This document shows positions 35,477 through 47,208 of a stretch of DNA of 64,000 bases, piece after piece. The stretch comes from Shinisaurus crocodilurus (Eukaryota > Chordata > Lepidosauria > Squamata > Shinisauridae), in the NCBI GenBank assembly GCA_021292165.1, contig JAHFWL010000249.1, positions 23,299-87,298 on the forward strand, in the 5' to 3' direction. How positions within the stretch are numbered: the stretch's first letter is position 1; every line of letters begins with the position of its first letter. The notes beneath the pieces are model-generated. The model was not told where the DNA came from, searched no databases, and saw only the letters and a program-made list of their open reading frames with translations. The position numbers and the translations under genes were made by a program.

Positions 35477-35771
35477 ATGGTGTGTCATGTGACAGCCTTA
35501 TGCAGACATCAAACCTTGGTAGCACAGACCAGATGGTGTGGCTATGGGCCCCCATTTGCTGGGCACATTGGCAGGAAAGCAGTACAGACCAAATCCCAGA
35601 GGTGTGTCGGATGCAAATATTGGAGAATGCCCAGAGAAATTCCTGATTAGACACTATAGTAACAACAGACAACCACAGCATAGTGTAAGTACTTCTTTTA
35701 GCCCCAGTCATTCATTTTCAAGGAAGCCAGAAGTTGGCTTGTTTGTCAATCAAGAGAAGCCTTGAAGCCGC

Positions 35772-36485
35772 TCAAAAGTGATGCTGATCCCAGTCCCAGG
35801 GTCCCCGTGTCTTCAAGGGACATCCTTTCCTGCTGTCTAGAAGTTCACAGATCTCATCCATTGGTCTTGCACAGGCTTCTAGGTTTTCCGCCAGCTTCTG
35901 CACTTTGGCCTTAAGCACAGCCTGGCTTACTTTTGTTCCCTCTTCTGTGTGCTCTGGGACCAGGAAGCCGTGCGAGCCGCAGAAGACCATGAAGCAGATG
36001 GAATTATACAATGCGAATGACGCCTTCTTCTCAGCCGGCAGTAAGCTGGGGTCCATCGGGCCCTGGCTGCGGTGTAAGAACTCCAGGCAGTTCATGATTT
36101 CCCTCATCTGACTGTGGCAGGCCACCGCAATCTCCCTTACCCTTCTCACCTCCCTGGCATTACAGAGCACCAAGGAAAGGTCCGAAGTCACAGTAACAGC
36201 CCCTCCTGCAGCTGCTACTCCTAACCCCACACCAGAAATCAAAAGAGATGCCCCTAAAGTAGCGGGGCTCAAGGACAGACCCACGATGGCTGCGACGGCT
36301 CCTGCTACACTTAAAGAGTTCCCAGTGAGATTGGCAATCAGAGAGCGTTGGTGCAGTTTGTTGATTCTCCGTGAGATTTCACGGAGGCTCTTGATGTGGC
36401 CACATAGCCTGCTTCTCTGGTCCAGCAGTACGTCACGGAAGCGATGTGTAGGATCAAAGCAGTGGAGGAAAATATTGTTTTCCAT
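35772..36485 (-). CDS. APOLD1: APOLD1, apolipoprotein L domain-containing protein 1 (main exon)
   Basis: A 237-aa frame from ATG at 36,485 to the stop at 35,772. APOLD1 is an endothelial early-response protein of the apolipoprotein L family, linked to vascular function in mammals. Visible features: a basic region (RSRLCGHIKSLREISRRINK), a conserved hydrophobic APOL hairpin (residues about 60-110; AIVGLSLSPATLGASLL, then GVGLGVAAAGGAVTVTSDL), REVRRVREIA, QMREIMNCLEFL, and FLVPEH-KVSQAVLKAKVQKLAEN near the end. Human APOLD1 is 248-279 aa depending on the start. A good acceptor (CTTCTGCTTCCAATCAAG|GTTATG) ends at 36,489, three bases before the ATG codon, so an upstream exon exists and could add residues in frame. 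That exon was not found. DDX47 follows on the same strand, as in human. Confidence 0.93.
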   Translation of the reverse strand: MENNIFLHCFDPTHRFRDVLLDQRSRLCGHIKSLREISRRINKLHQRSLIANLTGNSLSVAGAVAAIVGLSLSPATLGASLLISGVGLGVAAAGGAVTVTSDLSLVLCNAREVRRVREIAVACHSQMREIMNCLEFLHRSQGPMDPSLLPAEKKASFALYNSICFMVFCGSHGFLVPEHTEEGTKVSQAVLKAKVQKLAENLEACARPMDEICELLDSRKGCPLKTRGPWDWDQHHF

Positions 36486-36489
36486 AACC

Positions 36490-37022
36490 TTGATTGGAAG
36501 CAGAAGAAAAGAAGAAAGGGCATTTAGAAAGGCAATCCCATCATGCTCTGGCAACCAGACCTGCTACGGATGGATCTGAACACTGACTGCTGCAGTCTGC
36601 ACTAATATAGCTAGATATACTGCCTAGGCACCAGTGATTCCTTTAAGCAGATCCTATAAAACTTTGCTCCTGCTGTTCCTAATTAAATGTGAGGAAGCAA
36701 GCCCGCATCCGGTGGATCATGAATGCCCTCCATATTTTCTTATTCATCTGAGCTTTTTAATGTTTTTTGCAGCAAGAGACTGACATGGCCACCTCTCTGG
36801 AAAAATGGTTCCAGAAGACTTGGGCTGGATCTACACCTAAGGTTTATTGCAGTACTGTATTGCTGCCGTGACTGCGGGGCACACAACGCACACACTTTTC
36901 AGTGCTGGTCGCGCTAGTCCTGCGTAATCATTCTTTTTTTCTTCCAGAATTTCCCGGACTAGGTTTATCATGGGTTTTTTCTTCTTCCAGTTATTGCAGT
37001 TCGCTGTCACAGTACACGGCTA
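36490..37022. other. Sequence upstream of the APOLD1 exon
   Basis: It should lie in the APOLD1 first intron or promoter. No exon was recognised. Confidence 0.4.
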
Positions 37023-37030
37023 GTGTGTGC

Positions 37031-37452
37031 TAGGGATGTAACTGTTCACCCCACGCGGGCGTAGCAGGCCAAAATCGGCCCCGCTCACGTCCGCGCGGGG
37101 CTCGTGCGGGCTTACGGGCCTACCTTGTCCAGCGGCAGCTCACCTCTCTGCAGCGAGCCGCCCGCGCCGTCCACACCAGTCCCGTCGCATCACATCTGGC
37201 CCCGGAAGTGACGCGACGGGACCCTGTGCAGGTGCACTGGACCCCCGCATGACGTATTGCGCCTGCGCAGGGTCCCCGTCGCGTCACTTATGGGGCTGCC
37301 TGGATGTGACACGATGGGACCAGCGCCGGTGGCTCGAGCGGCGTGGAGAACTGCTCCGTGCTGCTCAGAAGACTGAGGCGGGGGGCCCCGCCCCCGCGGA
37401 GAGGCAAGCCGGCGGAGAGGCGAGCCCCCCACAGGTCCGTGGCACATCCCTA
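37031..37452. mobile_element. GC-rich non-autonomous hAT (422 bp), TSD GTGTGTGC
   Basis: Ends TAGGGATGT and ACATCCCTA. Perfect 8-bp duplication GTGTGTGC at 37,023-37,030 and 37,453-37,460. The interior is GC-rich and holds GGAAGTGACGCGACGGGACC at 37,204-37,223, also present at 2,444-2,463, plus an inverted partial copy near 37,262. Confidence 0.88.
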
Positions 37453-38213
37453 GTGTGTGCTACAGTGGTGCTGTTGTTGCCCGCCTGAGGTGTGGCCACA
37501 AAAGTGTAATCACTGGAGTTAGCCAATTGTTTTCAAGGGGCAGGGGAAATGCGGCATTATGTGTGTCTCCCAAACTGGTGGGGAAGAGAAGTATCCACCA
37601 TTTGTTGTTGTGCAGTGGGCACAGGGCAGGAAAAGCTTCCCCCCCTTTTTTAAAAATCTCACTCCTTCACACATTTGCTCCTCCGTACCTTCACATAGCT
37701 GATTAACCAAAACAAAGAATAAACCCTTTCTCTTAAAAGGGCCCCCTGCAAAGAATAAGAAGGTGTACATTGGCCAAAAGGCATGTCTAGTCAGAAGTAA
37801 ATCACATTATCTTCACTGGACTTGCTCCCAGGTGAATCACATTAATTTCAATGGAACTTGTGGAGCATACATACATAGCAGAGGCTTGTCATACAGGGCA
37901 AAGGGGGCAGAGCCCCACCTAACCTGTCCTGCCTAACCTGTTTCTCATTGCTTGTGTCCTAGACCTTGTTTCCCTCCATAGGATGCAATATAAAGTGGCC
38001 AGCAGCAGCAGTGCAACAGTGTTTGTTCTTCTTTACTTCCTGCTTTGGCTAGGGGGAACATTGGGCATGTGTGATAAATTGCACATGCTCAGAACATTCC
38101 CCAAGGAACTACTTTTTTCCTAGGCAAATGCTTATAGGGGAAGAGTAGGCCTTTCAGGGAGGGGCCAGGGCTGCCTGTTCCTTCACCAGTCAAAAGCCTG
38201 GATTACTCAAGAG

Positions 38214-38378
38214 CAGGGCCGGTGCTACCATTAGGCCAACTAGGCAGCTGCCTAGGGCGCAGGGCTAAAGGGGGCACCAGAAACGCCTTGAAAAAAAATA
38301 CAGCGCTCTCAAGTGAGAAGGGGGGGCGCTAAATATCTGATCTTGCCTAGGGCACCAAACTGCCTTGCACCGGTCCTG
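38214..38378. mobile_element. Non-autonomous hAT (165 bp), TSD CTCAAGAG
   Basis: Ends CAGGGCCGGTGC and GCACCGGTCCTG. Perfect 8-bp duplication CTCAAGAG at 38,206-38,213 and 38,379-38,386. Same family as the next element. Confidence 0.92.
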
Positions 38379-38588
38379 CTCAAGAGTGCCCTCTGGCTGG
38401 GAGCCGGAGAGTGAAAACTGATTGGTTGTTCTCCCTCGCTCCCTCCCTCCCTCGCTCCATCTATCTCATGGCAATAGGGACAAAGGCAAGGCAGCCCTCA
38501 GCCAATCAGACATCTGCAGAATCACCCCATCCCACTTACTTACACCACACCACAGAGCCTGTGCAATGCAAAGAGGCTGGAGCAGTGA

Positions 38589-39145
38589 CAGGGCCGGCGC
38601 TACCGCTAGGCAGACCCAGGCGGCTGCCTAGGGCGCGTGGCGGAACAGGGCGCAGCGTTTCTGCGCCCCTTCCTCGCCTCCGGCGCGCTCCTGCCCCGCC
38701 TGCCGCCTCCGCCGCGCCTCCCCGCCCGCCTGCCAGCCGCTGCTGCCGCCGCCGCTGCACCTCCCCCCCGCGCGCGCCCACCCGCCAGCCACCTACCTAC
38801 CTACCTTCCCGTCGTTTCTGGAGCCCCGCCGGTGTTGTTTTGGCGGGCGGAGGAACCAGGGCAACAGGGCTTAAACAGCCCTGTTGCCCTGGTTTCCCCG
38901 GCCAAAAAAAAAAAGCGTGGGGGTCCCGTCGCGTCGGAGGAGGAGGCGGCAGCGGCAGCAGCAGCAGCAGCAGCAGCCAGCAGCGGGGGTGGGGGGAAGG
39001 TAGGTGGTGGTGGGGCGGGGGTGGCGGCGGCACGGGGGGGTTGCAGAGCAGGGCTGCTTTGCTCCGGAGCCCCCCCCACGGCACGAGAGGGGGGGCGCTA
39101 AATATAATTTGGCCTAGGGCGCCAAACAGCCCTGCACCGTTCCTG
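38589..39145. mobile_element. GC-rich non-autonomous hAT (557 bp), TSD AGCAGTGA
   Basis: Ends CAGGGCCGGCGC and GCACCGTTCCTG. Perfect duplication AGCAGTGA at 38,581-38,588 and 39,146-39,153. The outer parts match 38,214-38,378 ('ggctgcctagggcgc', 'ggcctagggcgccaaac'). The middle is CpG-rich with a (CAG)n run near 38,955 and mimics a CpG island. Confidence 0.92.
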
Positions 39146-39153
39146 AGCAGTGA

Positions 39154-40300
39154 CATTATAGACACTGACAAAGAGCAGCAGCAGCTGCTGCTGCTGCTGC
39201 TTCTCTCTGTTTTACTGTATATATAGCATGTCTGGGCAGACTAATTGCTTTAGAAGGAGAAGAAGAAAAGGGTAAAAAATGCACACTTGTTAGAGTTTTC
39301 TTTCTATAAACCAAGCATGCCTGGGACATAAAATGTCCCAGAAATCTACATAAGAATAGGCTTTATGGGGACTTTATATCCCCAAACAGCTGAAACAGTT
39401 GGGGGGGGGGACAATAGGAGGTCATCTGCAGGTCAACTTAGCCTCCTTTGATAGCCAAGAACAATAGCAAACACCTCCTTCAAACAGAAAATAAATCCAT
39501 TGAGGGAAAGCTTTGTTATGCTGATTTAAATTTTATAGGCCTCTGGCCTTTTTCAGGCTTTTGTACTGCTAATTTACACCCATTCGTCCTGTCTTTGTGA
39601 TGCAGATTTCCTACATTTACATTGCTGAAGGAAAGATTAAGTTTGACTTGGGCACCCCCTAAACAACATATGCAAAGTTGTTAAAAAAAAACAAAAAAAA
39701 AACACCTGGATGAAGGTTAACCCAATCCCCATGGCCATTGAAGGGCAGGGGGAAGTCCTGTGACTACTGCTTCCATTGGGCTCTTTATGCAGCCCCAAAC
39801 TTGCCCACCAGCCAATTCCAGATGCTCATCTTTTGTATTTTTAAAATATTTATTTAAAACTATTTATTTACTTAGTTTAGAGTATTTTTCTCCCACTCCT
39901 CAGCCAGAAAGGCTCCTGGAGCAGCTTACAAGTAATCAGTAAAAGAAGGCATTCCCGGACCACAGGCTTACAATCTAAAAAGACACGACACACAAGGAAA
40001 AAGGAATAGGGAGGGATGAGGAAAAAGTTACAGGTGCAATCCTAGGGTTTGCAAGAGAGAATGCTGTGTCACAAACTAGGTATGGTTGGCTCTGCCCCTG
40101 TGACCCCGCCTAGGCTCCTCCGCCTCTGCTGACCTACTGTCTGCCCCACCAGTAAGATTGTCCACGAGCCACCACTGTACATACATTTACTTCATTCATC
40201 ATGTGGGGAAGGCCATTATCATTCCTTCGCCCGCCCTTCCCCGCCCCAGAAATCCTTGAGACCAAGCTCCTAAGGCCACCCAGCAATGCCACCGCTGAGG
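39154..40300. other. No gene recognised
   Basis: A/T-rich sequence with homopolymer runs; no exon, RNA gene or delimited repeat was found. Confidence 0.5.
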
Positions 40301-40308
40301 TAGGAGCC

Positions 40309-40398
40309 CAAGCCTCTCCAGATCAAGTCCAATATTACTGCCCATCATGGGACCAAGCCTCTCCAGATCAAGTCCAATATTACTGCCCATCATGGGAC
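40309..40398. repeat. Perfect tandem duplication, 45 bp x 2
   Basis: The unit beginning CAAGCCTCTCCAGATCAAGT (40,309-40,353) is repeated without change at 40,354-40,398. Confidence 0.95.
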
Positions 40399-40744
40399 CA
40401 TCCCAATAAACTATTACAGCAGCCCCCTTTTATTGAAACTAGGAAAGGGGAAAACTTTGTGACTTAAAAATGTTGGCTATAAAGCACGAAGACAGAGCTG
40501 GTCCTACCGTGTGAGCAGTCAGTCAAAAGATGCTCTGGCAAAAAGGCACGCCAGCTATTTGTGTTTGTAAATTATGGCCATAAAATCCTGAAGTTTTATA
40601 AGTCCATGGCATGAGTACACCAAAGAAAACCCACAGCAGCATTTTCTGCTGATTGGAACCTTTGACCCAGGAAAAATAGTTCATCTTCATTGCCCTCTCA
40701 AGAACAGAAAAATAAAATCTTCTGACCAGCAATAGTCCCAGTTT

Positions 40745-41490
40745 CTAAATTGGGTATGTAGTAGTAGTAGTTAATTTTATTGTCTATAACCATAGGTTCT
40801 CACAATTTTTGCCACAAAAAAACAACAATCACAAATAATAAAAAGATTGAACAAGCTGCTTAAATCAGTGCATCCTGTGCACAATCTACAGCAACAGTTT
40901 TTAGGACCCTTGCTCTAATCTTTTTGGCAGCCACTTACTTGATTGGGTATATATTAAGATCAGTATCTACAAGTAGCATACACATCTGCTTGACCAAAGT
41001 TCTATCAGTCATTCTTCCCAGCAGCAATGGTGCAAGAAATCTTTTTCTAGGGCTGGCATACAGTTCACAAAAAAATATGTAATGAATAATGTCCTCTATT
41101 TGTGGAGCTCCGGATATACAAAACCATTTGGAATGTAGGAACATTTGTATATCTCCCATCCAGGTATGCCGAAGGCATAGTCTGGAAGCATAATTCTGTA
41201 AATGCCTTCCTTAGTTCAAAGTGAGTCAAGGAATTAAGATAATTAGAGAGAGATCGCTCACCCTTATAAAGATTGTACCACCTGCTAAATTCTGTTTGCT
41301 GAATAATTCCAGCATCTCTAGCATCATATGAGTAGTATACTGCATCTCTAATTTTAACCTTAGACTCACTTGACTGAGAGGAAACCAATGAAAGAGGAAA
41401 ATGAGCCAGCTTTTCAAAGCAAGAGGATGTCCAGCCACCACTGTTCTTCTGCTCTAGATAACACAGCTTTGACAAATGGTGTTCAGGCAT
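40745..41490 (-). mobile_element. LINE 3' fragment, same family as 53.2-54.47 kb
   Basis: The minus frame has KIRDAVYYSYDARDAG, LRKAFTELCFQTMPSAYLDG and GRYTNVP, aligning with the C-terminus of the 53,412 frame (FMLARFNILPSVILQGRYQG). It ends near 'agacaataaaattaac'. Possibly a Vingi- or I-type LINE; the clade is uncertain. Confidence 0.5.
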
Positions 41491-41492
41491 AT

Positions 41493-41670
41493 TACCGTAT
41501 TTTTCCGTGTATAAGACGCCCCCATGTATAAGACGCCCCCCCCCCCCACTGGGCAGTTTCGCAACCTTGCGGTTCTCTCCTCGGCTTACTTCCGTGTATA
41601 AGACGACCCTCAATTTTTAGTCTAACGATTTTAGGAAAAAGTATAGTCTTATACATGGAAAAATACTGTA
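41493..41670. mobile_element. Tc/mariner-like MITE, TA ends
   Basis: Ends TACCGTATTTTTCCGTGTAT and its near-complement '...tacatggaaaaatactgta'. Insertion next to TA and repeated 'gtgtataagacg' inside suggest a Tc1/mariner-type MITE. Confidence 0.65.
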
Positions 41671-42819
41671 ATCAATCTTTTCAGATAGAAGAAAATAGCC
41701 TTGTCACTCTAGGAGACATTGATGGTAACCCCACTTCAGCACGAAGAAAATCAGTGGGGTGCTGGGAGGACGGGCTAGAAAATTGGTATGAAGAAACTTC
41801 TAAAAAAATAACACAGTCAAAAGTGGCTTCCCCCTCAAAGACAGTGATGAGAAATGAAAATAAAAATGCCATGAAGCCACTGCCAGGCCTGTAGAACTAA
41901 GTGCACCATCATGCGTGCCTCGCCTCCCTCTTTGTCTGTCAGCTTAACTGATAAGAGCTGTTCATAAATCTTCCCTTCCATCCCAAACAGCCTCTAAACC
42001 GGTTAAATCCAATGAAGAATCAGAAGAGTGGAAATTCCTTTGCCTGATGAGGAATTTCTGGTGGCTTGGGAGGGGGGAGCCAAGTCCACCTTCCCCAAGG
42101 TGGAGGAGCCCAGGGACAAGTCCTTCCTCCCACTTCTCCACGGCCTAGCAGTGGCGCCTGATCAAAAAGGGAAAGCACAGCCCTTGCAGCTGCCTGCTCC
42201 CACATCAGTACTTATGAAAAATCTGTGCCCTAACACCCTGACCCTGCGCCTGCGCAAGCTTAGAAAACAGCAAGAAAGCCTTAAATGAACTATGAGAGAG
42301 TCAGTGGCTCAAAGTGACCCAGAATTTGAAGCAGGGCAATTCCCATCATTAAGGGAGTATCCAAGGCCAAAATGGTGGTGACACCATGCAAAATTTACAT
42401 TCCTCCTTGGTTATGAAGAGAATTATGTCAGATAGCCAAAAGATTTTCCAAAAATCTCTGAAGACCCCCAGAGGTTCCAAAAAAGAAGAATTGTGCTCTG
42501 CTTTAACATTGTGCTCAAAAAAGAAAGAAAAAACGAAAAGAAACCAAGCTGCTAGCTCTACAGATCCAACACTATCAGGGGGCCAAAGTAAAAGATGTTA
42601 GTCAAAAATTTAAAAAAGAGGCCAGAGAAGAGGGCGTAGCCAAAGAGCCCAACTCAATGGCAGCAAAACACTCAGGAAGGCAACTGCTGCAACTATTGTA
42701 AATGACTTCTCACCCTCCTCAGCCAGATCACATGCTGTCGCCCCAGAACAAAACTGAGGCTAGTAGATCTACCTTTCCCTGGACCCTGCCTTACCCCTCA
42801 CATCTCCACAAATACAAGC

Positions 42820-43560
42820 TGTAGGCATTGCCATTTGCCAGTACTCTGGTTTAGTGGTTTTGCATCTGGTTACAGAACATCTGGCTGTTTTAATTGGTCC
42901 TTTGTCCACTGAGCATGCTTTTCTTTTAAGCCCTACCTCTCCAGTAAATCTCTTAGGTTGCGATCTGCTTTGCAAACTCAGATGCATGATTTATTGCACC
43001 CTGTGCCGTGTTTCTCAACGTCCTTCCTCAACATCAGGAACAAGCTATTGACTGCCTAGATGCCAGTGAAGCCACCCATTTGTATCTCATCAGTCATCAC
43101 TGAAAAAGCTGGATGAGATTGAGAAGAGGAGCTTCTGCAACATTACAGGTTACGCTGTCACCACTACTACGGCTACAGTTCGAGAAGCCAACCCATTACC
43201 TCATGTCCAATCTGCACAGGTTGCAGAACTTACCGCTCTCACCCATGCCTGCTTTATTGCAGAAGGTCAATCAATCAGTGAACATTTACACAGATTCTCA
43301 ATATGCTTTTGGTGTTACACATGATTTTGTTAGTTTCTGGCGAGAAAGAGGTTTCCTCACTTTTCTGGGTTCCCCATAAAGAATGGTCCCTATATTGCTG
43401 CTTTGTTATACGCTATCACACTTCCTTCTGCTACTGCTGTTGTAAAATATGAAGCACGTGGCTCCCTGGTCTCAGAGGTCTCTAAAGGTAACCATTTTGC
43501 AGATCAGGCTGCCAAGCCTGCTGCACTCCAAGAACCTACCGCAGACTGCTTGTTTGTTTG
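42820..43560 (+). pseudogene. Endogenous retrovirus pol remnant: protease next to RNase H
   Basis: About 42,854-43,000 reads like the end of a retroviral aspartic protease (FLLSPTSPVNLLG, DLLCKL; the usual Arg after LLG is Cys). About 43,140-43,560, over two frames, reads as RNase H: AQVAELTALTHAC, VNIYTDSQYAFGVTHDF, FWRERGFLT, GNHFADQAAKPA. The ~1.5 kb of reverse transcriptase normally between them is missing, and several stops and frameshifts exist. The phrasing is class I (gamma/epsilon)-like. It is an old, inactive copy. Confidence 0.75.
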
Positions 43561-43740
43561 TTTACTCTGCAAATGCCTACCCACATGCTCACTCTTTCAG
43601 TGTTGGCTATATTGCAAGATCTGGCTCCAGAAGCTGAAAAAGAAGTGGTGTAAGGCTGGATGCAAACTTTCTGTGGCAGTTTCTTCCAACGCGTTGCAAA
43701 TAAATTGGGTGTTCAGATAAATTCCACACGTATATGTTTA

Positions 43741-45786
43741 ATTTTCCACAGAAGTTAGACCACTTCAGCGGTGACCATAAAAATGAATTAACATAACATA
43801 AGGCAGTCTAATAATCACTGACTTTACCTTCTACTTCTGAATCAGTGCACAGTGGGCTAAATATTTGGATCCCTCTTTTTAAGTAAGCTCCATTATTTTA
43901 TTTTATTTTATTTTAAAATGAGGACTGAGCCATTTCAAATAAAAGGCTCCAGAGTTTTCAAAGATAAAAAAAGCAATAATAATCCCATTCCCACCTACCG
44001 TGGTTTTCATTTCAGACCAACGTTCCCAAGAATGAATATCAGGCTGTTTCTGGACAAGCCCAATTTATTCTTGCCACAGCCCTATTAAGCCCCTGTGGAA
44101 TTGCTTTGCATCATACCAGGAATTTGTCATTTCCTGGCATACACTCAGCTACTTCAGAAGGATGTGACACGCGGAAACTGGCCATGGGGATAGTGCAGCT
44201 CTTATCAAATTCAGGAAATAATGCTTGCAAGTGAACACTCTGTTCTATTCACCTACAGGAGATTTCTAAACACACACATATACATACGTAGACTCTTCCT
44301 GACGCTAAGCTAATGTGGTCATCTCCCAAAGGGAAGACCCTACCCTTCCTCTTCTTGAAATAGCTGGTGACATTATGCTTCATTGCAGCTGAAAGGAGTC
44401 AGTACCTGCAAGCCAGATGACTGAATCCTCACAATCTTATACAATAAATAAAAATAAATAAATAAATACAAATGTAGAGAAAATAAATTATGCTCTCAAC
44501 CAATCATCCAATTGACTTGGGTTCTGTATTCTTTTGAAAATGAAATGGTTAAGGAGGTTATGCTCTCTGATTGCCTGGGGCACACAAGAGGCTAGAGAGA
44601 CCCATCCAGCTTTAAGAAATGCCAGTAAGCACCTGCTGTAGTCACTATCTCAATGATTTTATAGAGTTATCAGGATGCACATGGATAAACCCACATAATG
44701 GGGTTTCAGAGAGTAACATCAGGTGACTATTCCTTCACCCCTTGGCAACCAAGCTATGGCGTTCTGCAAGGTACCACCTTGTTGTCCCCAATGTAGTTAG
44801 ACATCTACAGAGCAGCCGGCCACCATATGCCTACTCTGAGAGGTCCTCAGAGTGAGGCATAGGGTGATGGTGGCAGGGCAAGTGGCCCTCATTGCAGTGT
44901 GGGGGGTACGATCCGCCGCCCTTCTGGATCTGCCACCAGGGATTCACCCCACCTCACAGGAGGGCTGGCCCTGCTCCCTAGAAATAGCACAACTGTATAC
45001 ATGTCTACTCAAAAGCAAGTCCCACTGAATTCAATGGGACTTACTTCCAGGTACATGGATACAGGATTGCAGCCTAAGTGTGCTTAGGGTTGCAGCCTCA
45101 ATTAAGCAATTTGGAAATGGAAGTAGTATTTTAGGGGTCTGCTCTTTTGTCAAGTGTCCAGAAGTCATGAAACATCTCAAAGCACAAGCATAGTCAGTTC
45201 CTTAATGAACATTCTTTCCCAGCCTAGGATATTCAATATTCATATCTGGAATCACAGAGACACAGAAATTAATGACACTTACTGTAATATGGGTGTATGC
45301 CCTGCCTAAAAAGACATATGATGTATGTCAGAGATCTTAACAAATGGAACTATTCATTGGAAAATTAATCAGACACCAGTGAATCCAACTCCATTATTTT
45401 CTTCTTGCAATCATATAAGATTTCTTGCAAAGAAATCAACGTAATTGTTTGAGACACGGCCATCTTCAGCCTCTGTTTCATTGCTAGAAATTAGTGTCTT
45501 TATTTCTTTGCTTCAGTATTTATTGCCCCTTTGTAAGTATAAAAATGGGAAGATGAAAATAAATCAGAAGAATCTCAGTCAGTATATAACACATTCAGAA
45601 TGCAATTTTGACAGGACTACTACTTTTCCTATATTCTTGTCTATGAACCTTTTTGAAAATGGAAACCAGACATCATTATCAAGGATGCCTATAATGAAGA
45701 AATGTAAGATAAAAGGCCACCTCAGACATGATGATTCCCTAAAAACAAGAATATATATTAGGAAAATGTGTCTGCCCCTTTGTCAG
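43741..45786. other. No gene recognised
   Basis: A/T-rich sequence with short simple repeats near 43,895 and 44,445. The phrase 'actgaattcaatgggactta' at about 45,025 is a dispersed repeat. It might hold decayed retroviral 3' sequence, but I see no env motif. Confidence 0.4.
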
Positions 45787-46158
45787 GGTTGAACCATGGG
45801 CAGCACTCTGTGGTGAACCAGGAACCATGTGACAAGCCAGTGGTCAGGACTCAAGGACAAACCAGGAGGCAGGACCAAAGAACAATCAAGGATGCAATCA
45901 AAAACACACCAGAGCTCAGGAAGACCTAGTTGCACAAGCAAGACTCAAGTGGAACAGGAAGCCCTCTTATGCTCCTTCCTGTCCAGGAGGATCCACTGGC
46001 CAGCATGAGTGGGCAGAGTCAGTCCAGGGCCTGAGGGTACTTCACTGAGAAGCTGCCACCTGCGCACCACAGAGGGCAGCTGTTCACAGATCTCAGCAGC
46101 GCCAGACTCCATTTGAGTGTGCAGAAGCTGAATGGGCCATGATCTCTCTAGACAAGAG

Positions 46159-46473
46159 TGAGCCAAAGTGTGGCCATCTTAGGGCCTGTAGAATCCGCCT
46201 TTTGCTTTAGCCTGTTTTGAGATGGCAGCCAACACTTTTCTAAACAATGTGAGTGTGAGAAATGATTAGTTAGTACGTAACAACAGAACTGTTGGAACTG
46301 CAAGATTAGAGAACTGGCGCAGACTAGAAGAGCCAAGAGTGTCCCAAGCCGTAGGACAGCTATAGAGATAAAGAAGAACACGAAAACGGCCTGTCGTTCC
46401 AATAAACTCTTGTGCTCCTTTGCCTGGCACCCCATATCTTTTGCCGATTAGGCAACCCCTTAGAAGATCCCAC
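46159..46473 (+). mobile_element. Candidate LTR with PBS-like flank
   Basis: Begins TGTGGCCATCTTAGG, ends GATCCCACA, with AATAAA at 46,401-46,406. The flank 'aggggctcagac' just after resembles a tRNA-Pro-type primer-binding site, so this could be a 5' LTR with its internal part lost. A target duplication was not found. Confidence 0.4.
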
Positions 46474-46805
46474 AAGGGGCTCAGACAAATGACAGAGTAA
46501 TGGGAAGTACCTCAGGCTAAGAGGAGGGTCAGGAAGAAAAAGGTTGTGTAGTGAGGCTCTGGGTTCCCTGTCTTCACACCTTGGCAAGGATCCCAACTCC
46601 AGTTGTTCTGTTTCCGCAGCATCTTGCTAGTATCAGGTAAACAAAATTATGTAGGGGGAGCCTGTGAGACTGCACAGCCCACAGTTTCTGTTTCTTGTAT
46701 GAGTGTGTGAGCTGTCCGCCTTTTCTTGGGCATACTACGACTCCCTGTCTGACAATTTCTTAATCTAGTTGCTTGCCCTAGTGGCTCTGTTCTTAATAAA
46801 CTGCC

Positions 46806-47008
46806 AGTGGAGGCTGGTGGCTCCAGCGTCAGTGACGTAGTGTATCCACTCCAGATTTTAGTCTGACCTTTAAAGGAGCTATCCATGGTTCTGAACCCCA
46901 CCCCACCCCAAAATAGGTTTGGCACCATGGATAGCTCCTTAAAAGTTCAGAGTAAAATCTGGACTTTTAAGGACTGCCCCACTGACATCGGAGCCAACAG
47001 CCTCCACT
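46806..47008. mobile_element. Nested MITE with TIR AGTGGAGGCTGGTGGCTCC
   Basis: Ends AGTGGAGGCTGGTGGCTCC and GGAGCCAACAGCCTCCACT. It contains 'aggagctatccatggt' and an inverted partner, and is related to 551-749. Confidence 0.75.
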
Positions 47009-47053
47009 ATATCGGTTTTATTTTGGTGTCCGTGTGGCTCTCCTCCCAAAAAC

Positions 47054-47208
47054 ATAGATTTCATAGATCATAGAGTTGGAAGGAGCCTACCAGGCTATCG
47101 AGTCCAACCCCCTGCTCAGTGCAGGAAACTAGAGGAGGGGTCTCCCATCCAAGTAATAGCCAGGCCTGACCCTGCTTAGCTTTCCACACTCAGACAAGCT
47201 GAGCCAGG
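47054..47208 (-). mobile_element. 5S rRNA-derived SINE with CR1-type tail (copy 3)
   Basis: Reverse orientation, with 'gctaagcagggtcaggcctg' after complementing and the CR1-like end. It is inserted in the 46.6-47.4 kb TIR element. Confidence 0.85.

Noticed and set aside
38411..39226. 271-codon plus-strand frame and other long frames
   Set aside because: GC-rich low-complexity sequence (Pro, Ala, Arg, Gly runs) produced by a hAT insertion; open in several frames at once.
41655..42601. Frames that might be retroviral gag
   Set aside because: They lie upstream of the pol remnant and in the right order, but I see no clear capsid or zinc-knuckle motif, so I left them unannotated.
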